A stretch of DNA of 14,215 nucleotides, taken from assembly GCA_964631295.1 (NCBI GenBank), contig CAZVXI010000072.1, forward strand, positions 1 to 14,215. The letters run 5' to 3'. This DNA is from CAZVXI01 sp964631295 (GTDB lineage Bacteria > Planctomycetota > Phycisphaerae > Phycisphaerales > SM1A02). Below are positions 1 to 5,805 of the stretch, piece after piece (positions within the stretch are counted from its first letter, which is position 1; each line of letters opens with the position of its first letter). The notes beneath the pieces are model-generated. The model was not told the origin of the DNA and made no database searches. It saw nothing but the letters and a program-made list of their open reading frames with translations. The translations under genes and the position numbers were made by a program.

Positions 1-71
1 GCCAGAGTGGACTCGAACCACCGACCTCACCCTTATCAGGGGTGCGCTCTAGCCAGCTGAGCTACTAGCCC
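1..71 (-). tRNA. tRNA-Ile (anticodon GAU), 3' end cut by the window
   Basis: Read on the minus strand from 71 down, the sequence begins GGGCTAG and folds as a tRNA. It has a D-arm AGCTCAG...GCTAGAGC, an anticodon arm CCCCTGATAAGGG with anticodon GAT, and a T-arm GGTTCGAGTCC. The 3' acceptor strand reads CTGGC and then leaves the window, so about the last two paired bases, the discriminator base and any CCA are missing. The GAU anticodon flanked by CT and AA is standard for the isoleucine tRNA that reads AUC/AUU. No rRNA is visible on this side, so it may be a stand-alone copy rather than the usual rRNA-spacer copy, although what lies left of position 1 is unknown. Confidence 0.95.
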
Positions 72-118
72 GGATTGTCAGAATCTTCGGCCAGATCTGG
101 ACGCTGATTCAGGTCGCG

Positions 119-147
119 AGTATAGACGCAGCCACCCATGATGCCAA
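119..147 (-). promoter_or_regulatory. sigma70-type promoter of the tRNA-Ile gene
   Basis: On the minus strand TTGGCA (147-142) is followed by exactly 17 bases and then TATACT (124-119). That is a 5/6 match to the -35 consensus and a 5/6 match to the -10, at ideal spacing. Transcription would start near 112, leaving a leader of about 40 bases before the mature tRNA 5' end at 71. It is the best promoter match in the window and lies just past the stop of the upstream hydrolase gene on the same strand, so the tRNA is probably transcribed on its own. Confidence 0.75.
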
Positions 148-181
148 CCCGACTGAAGATCGCTGTGGGCGGTTCTGCACC

Positions 182-1144
182 TCACGAACCCGCACGCGGG
201 GTGGCCTGCAACTGTTGGAGGTATCGAACAATGCCCGAGCAGTTCATGCCGACGAGCGAGTCGGTCACATGCCGAGCGATTTCTGCGTCGTTCAGCCCTG
301 CATCTGCCGCATGCTGACCGAGCCACATCCGATAGCTGAGGCGAATGTCCTCGCCCGGATCGCCGGCCTCAAATCGTTCTCTGAGAAACGCGACATGCTC
401 CCGCAATGCCGCGGCGACCCGGTCCAGCCACACATCAGGCGGCTCGGCGATCCTGCCAAAGTGCGTCGGATACAGCGCATCAAACCCGCGCGCCCGGATG
501 CGCTCGATGCTCGTGAGCCATTGCTCGAGATCAAACTCAGGCGGCGGCGTCGGCAGTGAGACGAACGCAGGCCGGCCGGGCACGGTCATCGCTGCGACGT
601 CGCCACAGAAGCAGATCGATTCATCGTTCAGATTCATCGTGTAGGCATGATGGTGCCTGGCGTGCCCGGGTGTTTCGATTGCTTCAAGTTCGATGTCGCC
701 AAAGCGCAGGACATCACAAGCATTGACCGCGCGCACCTGAGATGCGTCGATGGGGTTCAGCGAGCCCCACATCGGCTTCATCTGCGCGCCATAGATGCGC
801 AGTGCGGATGCTGTGAGTCTGCTCGGGTCAATCAGATGCTTGGCGCCGAACGAGTGCACATACACAGTCGGCTTTTGCGAGGTTGTGCCAGCATGCTGTG
901 CCCACCACCAGGCAGAGCCGGCATGATCGAGATGAATATGTGTCACGATAATGTGACGAACGTCATCGGGAGATAATCCGTATGATTCCAGACCGGCGCG
1001 CAGCGAATCCACGGTCGAATGCGGGCCGGGATCGATCAACACCACACCATCGGTCGTGGACAGGGCATAGGTTGCAATCGCTTTCGCGTGGCCGAGCCAG
1101 TTCAGGTCAATCGTAAGCAGTGCTGTGGTGGATGCCGGTGACAT
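182..1144 (-). CDS. MBL-fold metallo-hydrolase
   Basis: This 320-residue protein is of the metallo-beta-lactamase superfamily. A full set of binuclear metal ligands is visible: THIHLDHAG (His69, His71, Asp73, His74), TPGH (His161), CGD (Asp182) and PTHFG (His228). IDPGPHST near residue 40 is the usual strand and turn before the metal motif. About 85 residues follow the last ligand, forming a helical C-terminal region. There is no signal peptide, so it should be cytoplasmic. The ATG at 1144 is preceded by CGGAG about 6 bases upstream. The family includes glyoxalase II-like thioesterases, lactonases and other hydrolases, and the substrate cannot be read from the sequence. It is divergent from the asparaginase gene. 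The enzyme class is secure; the reaction is unknown. Confidence 0.92.
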   Translation of the reverse strand: MSPASTTALLTIDLNWLGHAKAIATYALSTTDGVVLIDPGPHSTVDSLRAGLESYGLSPDDVRHIIVTHIHLDHAGSAWWWAQHAGTTSQKPTVYVHSFGAKHLIDPSRLTASALRIYGAQMKPMWGSLNPIDASQVRAVNACDVLRFGDIELEAIETPGHARHHHAYTMNLNDESICFCGDVAAMTVPGRPAFVSLPTPPPEFDLEQWLTSIERIRARGFDALYPTHFGRIAEPPDVWLDRVAAALREHVAFLRERFEAGDPGEDIRLSYRMWLGQHAADAGLNDAEIARHVTDSLVGMNCSGIVRYLQQLQATPRAGS

Positions 1145-1216
1145 TCTCGCTCCGTTGCGGTGGCCGATACTGATACGATAGCGGCAGTATCCAAGTTTCG
1201 ATCGAGGAGTTGTGCT
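1145..1216. promoter_or_regulatory. divergent promoter region between the hydrolase and asparaginase genes
   Basis: If the asparaginase starts at GTG 1217, this 72-base gap must serve both genes. It contains GATACTGATACGATAG, with TACGAT at 1174-1179 as a plausible plus-strand -10, and TTGCGG at 1155-1160, which is too close to act as its -35 (13 bases). No convincing minus-strand promoter was picked out. GAGGAG at 1204-1209 is the ribosome-binding site of the plus-strand gene. Confidence 0.35.
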
Positions 1217-2191
1217 GTGCCTGATCCGGTTCTCATCTCAACATGGTCTTTCGGCAAGCGTGGCAACGATGCGGCCTGGCCCGTGCTGGCGAATGGCGGC
1301 ACGGCGCTGGATGCTGTCGAACAGGTTGCGAGAACGGTCGAAGCCGATGTCGAAGTCGATTCGGTCGGCCTCGGCGGCTTGCCCGATGCAGATGGTCATG
1401 TATCACTCGATGGCTGCATTATGTGCTCACCTGCGCAGTCGGGCAGTGTCGTCGCTGTGCGCTCGCACCTGCATGTGGTTTCGATCGCGCGGCAGGTGAT
1501 GGTGCGCACGCCGCATTTTATGCTCGCGGGTAAAGCAGCAGATGACTTTGCCGACCAGTGCGGGTTTGAACAGCAAGACCTGTTGACCGATGCGGCGAGG
1601 CAGAAGTGGCAGGCCTGGCGCGATGATCCGCAATCCATGCCGGACCGCAAGAACTACGGGATGTCATCCATGCGGCCGATCGACACTGGCAGTGCTGCGC
1701 TCTTTGCAGATGCTGATGCAGGGCCGATACGACGCACCAGCGAATCAGACTGGGCGCATCATGATACCGTCAGCGTCCTCGCGCTTGATACATTCGGGAC
1801 ACTCGCGGGCGCCTGTTCGACAAGTGGGACGCCATATAAAGTGCCGGGGCGCGTCGGCGATTCACCCATCATCGGGCACGGTTTGTATGTTGATCCGCAG
1901 GTCGGCGGCGCAGCGGCCACGGGCACGGGCGAACTGTTCATGGGAACATGCGCATCGTTTCTTGCGGTTGAGTTCATGCGGCAGGGGCGCACGCCGATTG
2001 ATGCGCTGGTCGGCGCGCTGGAGCGCATTCGATCGTGCTTTGATTTGCAGGAACATCACCAGGCAGCGATGATTGCCCTCACGCCGGGCGGCGCCTTCGC
2101 ATCTGCCGCATTGCGCCCGGGTTACAAGACATCAATCGCAACAAAGCACCGTGAAGAGATCATCGAGCCGGATGCGGTGGTGATCGAGTGA
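1217..2191 (+). CDS. N4-(beta-N-acetylglucosaminyl)-L-asparaginase (aspartylglucosaminidase family)
   Basis: This is an Ntn-hydrolase of the glycosylasparaginase family, which cleaves the GlcNAc-Asn bond or related beta-aspartyl bonds. From GTG 1217 the product is 324 residues. Family blocks are clear: ISTW near the N-terminus, ANGGTALDAVE, SVGLGGLPDADGHVSLDG, then HHDTVSVLALD, where Asp183-Thr184 is the expected autocleavage site and Thr184 the nucleophile. These are followed by STSGTPYKVPGRVGDSPIIG and the substrate loop GGAAATGTGE. An in-frame GTG at 1160 would add 19 residues, but GTG 1217 has GAGGAG 7 bases upstream and puts the protein start where family members begin. No signal peptide follows this start, unlike secreted homologues, so it is predicted cytoplasmic. 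CIMCSPAQSG replaces the commoner LDA-IMDG loop, a small departure. Confidence 0.9.
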   Translation: MPDPVLISTWSFGKRGNDAAWPVLANGGTALDAVEQVARTVEADVEVDSVGLGGLPDADGHVSLDGCIMCSPAQSGSVVAVRSHLHVVSIARQVMVRTPHFMLAGKAADDFADQCGFEQQDLLTDAARQKWQAWRDDPQSMPDRKNYGMSSMRPIDTGSAALFADADAGPIRRTSESDWAHHDTVSVLALDTFGTLAGACSTSGTPYKVPGRVGDSPIIGHGLYVDPQVGGAAATGTGELFMGTCASFLAVEFMRQGRTPIDALVGALERIRSCFDLQEHHQAAMIALTPGGAFASAALRPGYKTSIATKHREEIIEPDAVVIE

Positions 2192-2413
2192 TTGCTGGTG
2201 ATCAGAAAGATTCACCCGCGGACGCACACGACACGAGACAGGTGACGAAGTTTCCTGCTGAAGCTCGTTGCCGATAACCTATCGTAAACACTGTTGAGAA
2301 AAGCAGTTACACAGACATTCTCGTCGATTGCTCGTACCGACGTGCATCGTCGGTGGATAACACGAAGTTGAACACTTTTGCGTGACCGCGGAACGGAATC
2401 TGGTAGCATCCGG
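2192..2413. other. intergenic region before the four-gene cluster
   Basis: These 222 bases hold no ORF that I trust. TTGAAC at 2368-2373 and TAGCAT at 2404-2409 resemble promoter hexamers but are spaced about 30 bases apart, so they do not form one promoter. TTGAGA at 2294-2299 followed 16 bases later by CATTCT is a weak alternative. No terminator hairpin with a T-run was seen after the asparaginase stop. The promoter for the downstream cluster should be here, but I cannot place it. Confidence 0.3.
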
Positions 2414-3508
2414 ATGGAGCGGGTGGGCTTACATTTCTCCTCTAGGGCTCTAGGGAATGAAAACACCACAGCCAGCACTGGATTTTTTTGGGGGGCGCTC
2501 TTTTTGCTGGGCTGGCTTCTGCTCGGCATAACTGCGGCCGAAGCCCGATCCCAGGATGAAGCAACTACTCCGGAGTGGGGTTATGAACTCGTGGGCTTCA
2601 AAGGCACACGGGCGGGGCTGCTCAGCCCTGAACAGGCACTCGAACTCGCCGACGAACTGGTAAGTGATCCAGGTGCAACTGCTCAACCAAGGGCGCAGTT
2701 CAAGTACTTGCTCATGCTTGACGGCATGGTCTGGGGCAACAGCGAAGACGAGTTCGTGGCACAGTTCTACGATCGCTCAGTGACCCACCCGGCCTCAGTG
2801 TGGTCTTGGTTCGGTGAACCAGACCGCACCGATTTTCCAGCCGGAACACTTATAGCGGGCACGAATGGTCTCTTTCGATGGGCCGGCGCACCGAACGCCG
2901 TTGTAGAGGTCCTTGCGACAGATGATATGGCTCGTCCAGGCGTCACCGGGACGATCAATGCTGTACTTCGCTTTATCAGATTCGCACTTGATCCACAGCT
3001 TGCGATCAAGCGATATGCACCGCAGGTCAGCCAATGGGATGAGGTAGAGATAGATGCGCTCCTTCCGCGGCGACATGTGAAACTGAGTGTCCGTGGTCTG
3101 GGTGACGAGGCAGCGGGTCGCGAGCATCGGCTGATCGTTTGGGAACGGGAGGTGCCCGACGAAGCAGGTGTCCAGAAGCTCACTGGGTGGCTTCATCTGA
3201 CACACAACCCCACGGAAAAGACATCGTTCATCGTCTTCGGTGAGTTGCGGGCGATTGGGACCGATACATATCGTCTGCCCATGACACCAGGCGATATCTT
3301 GACGTGTCACCATCGCCTGCCGTCGCTTGCCGACGCAATCATCCACGACTACACAGGAACCGCGGACTGGCCCGCGGGAGATGTCGTGCAGAAGGACCAC
3401 CATGCCAATTGGACACCGCTCCGTCGAGCGGTCGGAAGCTTCCTGTGCGCAGCAGTGTTGCTGCTGCACTTGACTCGATGTCATCTGGCAAAGGAGAGAA
3501 CCACGTGA
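2414..3508 (+). CDS. exported or membrane-anchored protein of unknown function, first gene of the cluster
   Basis: I do not recognise this protein (364 residues from ATG 2414). A hydrophobic stretch at about residues 23-41 ending in TAAEA, then RSQDE, looks like a signal peptide or N-terminal anchor. The middle is soluble and Trp-rich, and a short hydrophobic segment (about 339-353, GSFLCAAVLLLHL) near the C-terminus may be a second anchor. Most of the chain would be extracytoplasmic.

The start is uncertain. In this frame TTG 2378, ATG 2414 and GTG 2423 all lack good ribosome sites. An out-of-frame ATG at 2457 gives MKTPQPALDFF and joins the hydrophobic core perfectly if the ribosome slips -1 on T7 (2483-2489), which would make a more normal signal peptide. 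The stop overlaps the next start (GTGA, 3505-3508), indicating translational coupling. Codon choice seems less GC-rich at third positions than in flanking housekeeping genes. Confidence 0.7.
   Translation: MERVGLHFSSRALGNENTTASTGFFWGALFLLGWLLLGITAAEARSQDEATTPEWGYELVGFKGTRAGLLSPEQALELADELVSDPGATAQPRAQFKYLLMLDGMVWGNSEDEFVAQFYDRSVTHPASVWSWFGEPDRTDFPAGTLIAGTNGLFRWAGAPNAVVEVLATDDMARPGVTGTINAVLRFIRFALDPQLAIKRYAPQVSQWDEVEIDALLPRRHVKLSVRGLGDEAAGREHRLIVWEREVPDEAGVQKLTGWLHLTHNPTEKTSFIVFGELRAIGTDTYRLPMTPGDILTCHHRLPSLADAIIHDYTGTADWPAGDVVQKDHHANWTPLRRAVGSFLCAAVLLLHLTRCHLAKERTT
2440..2455 (+). repeat. perfect tandem duplication of CTCTAGGG
   Basis: CTCTAGGG occurs twice head-to-tail, ending one base before ATG 2457. 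If that ATG is the true start, the first copy's AGGG (2444-2447) sits 9 bases upstream and could serve as the ribosome-binding site. Gain or loss of a unit would change its spacing. Confidence 0.6.
2483..2495 (+). other. T7G6 homopolymer pair, candidate -1 slippery site
   Basis: Seven T are followed by six G. Read from ATG 2457, the codons fall as T_TTT_TTT, a valid -1 slippery heptamer. A one-base backward slip yields ...LDFF-WGALFLLG..., joining an 11-residue N-terminus to the hydrophobic core of the downstream frame. Without a slip that frame soon ends (about 24 residues). Transcriptional slippage, ribosomal slippage or a one-base sequencing or assembly error in the run would all give this picture. 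Confidence 0.45.
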
Positions 3509-3867
3509 AGATACTCCAGTCCTCCCTCACCATCGTGCTTGCAACCGTAGGCATAAGCACGCTCGCCATAGGCGAAGGTGCGGAGCCAACCTGCTTCAAT
3601 ACCGAGCATCAGCAACTCTGCGGGAGTCCCGGTGTCGGAAGCACCTTACAGTGTCCGACGACATCAGGCCCGTCGTGGATCATCATCGCTCCTGAGATTC
3701 GTACCTGAATCGGTGCGGTCGGGAGTGGAAGAAAGGATTGTGACAACTCAGGAGCACAGGTTCAGCAGGTGATGAACGTGTATCATTGCGATCCCGAGTA
3801 TGAACTGCAGCAGGTCATTAACATGACGCCGTGCAACACTGCCAAGCGTTCTGGCTCAAGCTGTTGA
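3505..3867 (+). CDS. small exported Cys-rich protein interrupted by one in-frame TGA
   Basis: GTG 3505 overlaps the previous stop as GTGA and has AAGGAGAG at 3491-3498, spacing 6, the best ribosome site of the cluster. Conventional translation gives 67 residues ending at TGA 3706-3708: Lys2, a hydrophobic signal-peptide core (about residues 8-22), then GEGAEPTC and a Gly/Ser/Thr-rich Cys-containing part. The same frame then continues without TAA or TAG for 52 more codons to TGA 3865-3867, with good-looking codon use and no independent ribosome-bound start.

The full reading of 120 positions has Cys at 30, 39, 50, 79, 95, 110 and 120 (the last residue), with the TGA at 68. One more Cys at 68 would make an even set of eight. 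The TGA could be a nonsense mutation, a selenocysteine or readthrough codon, or the true end of a 67-residue product. The family is not recognised. Its neighbour is a MauE-like redox membrane protein, so disulfide chemistry in the envelope is a reasonable inference. Confidence 0.6.
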
Positions 3868-3933
3868 CCCCGGGTGACTGCAGTAGCGTCTGCTGTCAGG
3901 CGCAGCTGCGATTTCTTGTTGGAGCCGGTACCC

Positions 3934-4365
3934 ATGCGACACTTGGTTTCAGCCCTCACCGGAGTTGTGTTCGTTGTTGCCGGTGTGGCGAAGGCGCTTA
4001 GCCCTGAGGACACCGACGCTGTGCTCGCCATGTTTACCGATCACGCGCTTCTAAGAGAAGGCGTTCTGGTTGCGTTGCCAAGAGTGGAGTGTGCACTCGG
4101 CATAGCGTTTGTAGGGGGGATTCGTTCTTCACGCCTGTACGGCTATACCCTTGCTCTGCTCGGATCTTTCACGGCATTCCTCGCCATGCTATGGATCGCC
4201 GATCCGATGGAGACGTGCAGTTGCTTCGGCCCTGTGATTGATTCCTGGACGGGCGGCGGCATTGTTGCTGGGGTTCTCCGCAATACCGTGTTGATGATGC
4301 TCGTTTGGCTCTTGTGGCTCTGTGATCTTCGCTCAAAGACGACAAGACAGGGAGTGCTGTCATGA
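3934..4365 (+). CDS. MauE/DoxX-like four-helix membrane protein with a CSCFG motif
   Basis: From ATG 3934 (GGAG at 3921-3924, spacing 9) the protein is 143 residues. Four hydrophobic segments fall at about 4-20, 44-61, 68-88 and 109-130, with Cys95-Ser-Cys97-Phe-Gly in the loop before the last helix. This layout, plus the Gly/Lys-rich first helix (VVFVVAGVAKAL) and the PRVECALG second helix, matches MauE/DoxX-like proteins. In the methylamine dehydrogenase pathway, MauE is needed for maturation of the disulfide-rich small subunit; other members are poorly defined. The paired cysteines suggest thiol-disulfide exchange at the membrane.

An in-frame GTG at 3874 would add 20 residues that look like a non-membrane leader, and I judge it less likely. 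The gene follows the Cys-rich protein by 66 bases and its stop overlaps the next start (ATGA, 4362-4365). Its partner and substrate are inferred from position only. Confidence 0.75.
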   Translation: MRHLVSALTGVVFVVAGVAKALSPEDTDAVLAMFTDHALLREGVLVALPRVECALGIAFVGGIRSSRLYGYTLALLGSFTAFLAMLWIADPMETCSCFGPVIDSWTGGGIVAGVLRNTVLMMLVWLLWLCDLRSKTTRQGVLS

Positions 4366-5678
4366 CGGCCATGAACATGAACATTCGAGGCGGCAGCAAT
4401 CCTGGCTGCCTGTTGATCTACCTTGCAGCGGCCCTCTTTGCGTTGTGGACTGCGCCTTGTGCAAGCGCGCAAGTGATCGCTCCCTGGGTGCCCGGCTTTG
4501 AGCATCCGTTCCGATCATCGGTTTATCCGAAGCTGGTCGATGCGTTGGTTGAGCAGGTAAGACTCAGTGATGCCCAGAGGCGGGCGGTTCAGCGACTGCA
4601 AGAAGAACATCGGGCTCGTTTTGACACGTTCGCGAAGGCGGGTGAGAAGCTGCGTTCCGAGCTGGATGCCGCCATCACCGATGCTGAGAATGGCCACGTC
4701 AAGGTCGCTGCCATCATCGAGCGCGAAGAGCAACTTGCCAAGTTGGCCGACGAGCAGGCGGCGCTCGATGAGCGATTCTTCACATCCATCGAGCCGCTGC
4801 TGGCCGAGGAGCAACTGCCCGCGTGGGAGATGTTCCGTTACCGCGTCGTCCGGACGCGCTGGCTGGCGCGAGCCGGTGGGTTTCCCGAAGCCGAAGTCGA
4901 CCTGATCGACCTGCTCGAAACGATCGCAGTCGATCACGAGCTTGAACGAACAAGGGAACTCAGCACGGAACCGGAAGCATTCACGCTTCTGATGACCGAG
5001 TATGCGCGTGATATCGACCGTGCCGTGCGCGCGGTCGCCGAGTTCAGGATCAAGCAGAATCGCACGCTGGATCGCAGCCGGAACCTGCAGACGGATGGAG
5101 AGCGAGTCTGGAGTGGCGGGATGCCGATCGGATCACCGGAGCATCGTGAATGGCTGCGTGAGCGTCGGCGCGGCGTTGATCTGCAACGCAACATCCGCGA
5201 CATCACACGCCAATACCGTGACCTGTTCGTCGGCATCCTTGATGAACAGTTCGTCGCTGCGTTTGGGGATGCATTCTTCACGCGCGCTGCACAGCGATGG
5301 ATGAATCCCGAGCGGTTTCAGGCACCACCGCTGCTGCAGTCACTGGATCGAATGGAAGCAACGCCACTGAGTGATGAACAGCGATCAGCGATCACATCGC
5401 TCGTGAACACGCATGACCTCACGGTACAGCAGGTACGGCGCGAGATCATCGCCGGCATCGATGCGAGCATCGAATCCCGCGCTGACCCTGATCTGACTCA
5501 AGCGGCGAGCGAAGCGATCGACGCGAAGATCTATGCAGCCATCGAGCGTCGTAACGAGTTGGACCGACAACTTGTGCGTGATATCTGGCCGATCCTCACG
5601 CCGGCCCAGCAGGAAGCGATTCCCCGGCCATCAGCGCTGCCAACGTTGCAGGCAGATGACGATGATGTTGAGGCGTGA
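4362..5678 (+). CDS. exported helical protein with repeated Spy/CpxP-like segments
   Basis: This 438-residue protein begins with a signal peptide (core GCLLIYLAAALFALWT, cleavage after ASA at about residue 36), so it is periplasmic or outer-surface. The rest is charged, rich in Glu, Arg, Gln and Leu, and nearly all helical. Two segments share one plan: LSDAQRRAVQRL (69-80) leading to LLAEEQLPAWE (146-156), and LSDEQRSAITSL (336-347) leading to ILTPAQQEAI (411-420). A middle stretch ends similarly in LDEQFVAAF (293-301).

The L(S/T)xxQ pattern at both ends of a helical hairpin is the hallmark of the LTxxQ/Spy-CpxP family of periplasmic chaperone-like proteins. Similarity is at motif level only, so a generic coiled-coil protein is the alternative. 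ATG 4362 overlaps the previous stop as ATGA, implying coupled translation. The acidic tail DDDDVEA is notable. No enzyme motif was found. Confidence 0.75.
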   Translation: MTAMNMNIRGGSNPGCLLIYLAAALFALWTAPCASAQVIAPWVPGFEHPFRSSVYPKLVDALVEQVRLSDAQRRAVQRLQEEHRARFDTFAKAGEKLRSELDAAITDAENGHVKVAAIIEREEQLAKLADEQAALDERFFTSIEPLLAEEQLPAWEMFRYRVVRTRWLARAGGFPEAEVDLIDLLETIAVDHELERTRELSTEPEAFTLLMTEYARDIDRAVRAVAEFRIKQNRTLDRSRNLQTDGERVWSGGMPIGSPEHREWLRERRRGVDLQRNIRDITRQYRDLFVGILDEQFVAAFGDAFFTRAAQRWMNPERFQAPPLLQSLDRMEATPLSDEQRSAITSLVNTHDLTVQQVRREIIAGIDASIESRADPDLTQAASEAIDAKIYAAIERRNELDRQLVRDIWPILTPAQQEAIPRPSALPTLQADDDDVEA

Positions 5679-5805
5679 GTGTTTGTTGTCCTGATTCGAT
5701 CGAGAAAAATCCAGAACTGCGCTTCACTCCCTTACCGCTTGGGTCTGGTGATGAGCGATCGCACTTCGGTTCCTTGCGGCCGGGGTTGCGTCCTATCATC
5801 CGCCC
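5679..5805. promoter_or_regulatory. gap with a purQ promoter candidate (TATCAT at 5794-5799)
   Basis: The 127-base gap separates the four-gene cluster from purQ. TATCAT ends six bases before ATG 5806, which would put the transcription start on or next to the start codon. No Shine-Dalgarno sequence is visible. The only -35-like hexamer nearby, TTGCGG (5774-5779), is at a short spacing of 14. No terminator hairpin with a T-run was seen. Confidence 0.4.

Noticed and set aside
182..200. CCCGCACGCGGG palindrome near the end of the hydrolase gene as a terminator
   Set aside because: It lies inside the coding end, has an impossibly tight loop and no T-run.
2795..3484. Minus-strand ORF of 229 codons opposite the first cluster gene
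   Set aside because: The plus-strand frame has a signal peptide and overlaps its neighbour as GTGA. The minus frame has no ribosome site or recognisable feature.
3713..3757. Hairpin after the in-frame TGA as a SECIS element
   Set aside because: Only two 4-pair helices separated by unequal internal loops and a large apical loop; it lacks the compact stem and defined small apical loop of bacterial SECIS elements, so I do not call it.
3769..3867. Separate small gene starting at GTG 3769 or ATG 3772
   Set aside because: The nearest ribosome-site-like GGAG (3749-3752) is 16 or more bases upstream, and the piece has no signal peptide although its Cys content matches the upstream exported part.
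3505..4365. Reassigned TGA (as Trp) that would fuse the Cys-rich protein to the MauE-like protein, since the frame has only two TGA stops and no TAA or TAG from 3505 to 4365
   Set aside because: TGA is the normal terminator of 11 of the 13 full genes here and TGG is used for Trp throughout, so a general code change is excluded. The MauE-like protein has its own ATG and ribosome site.
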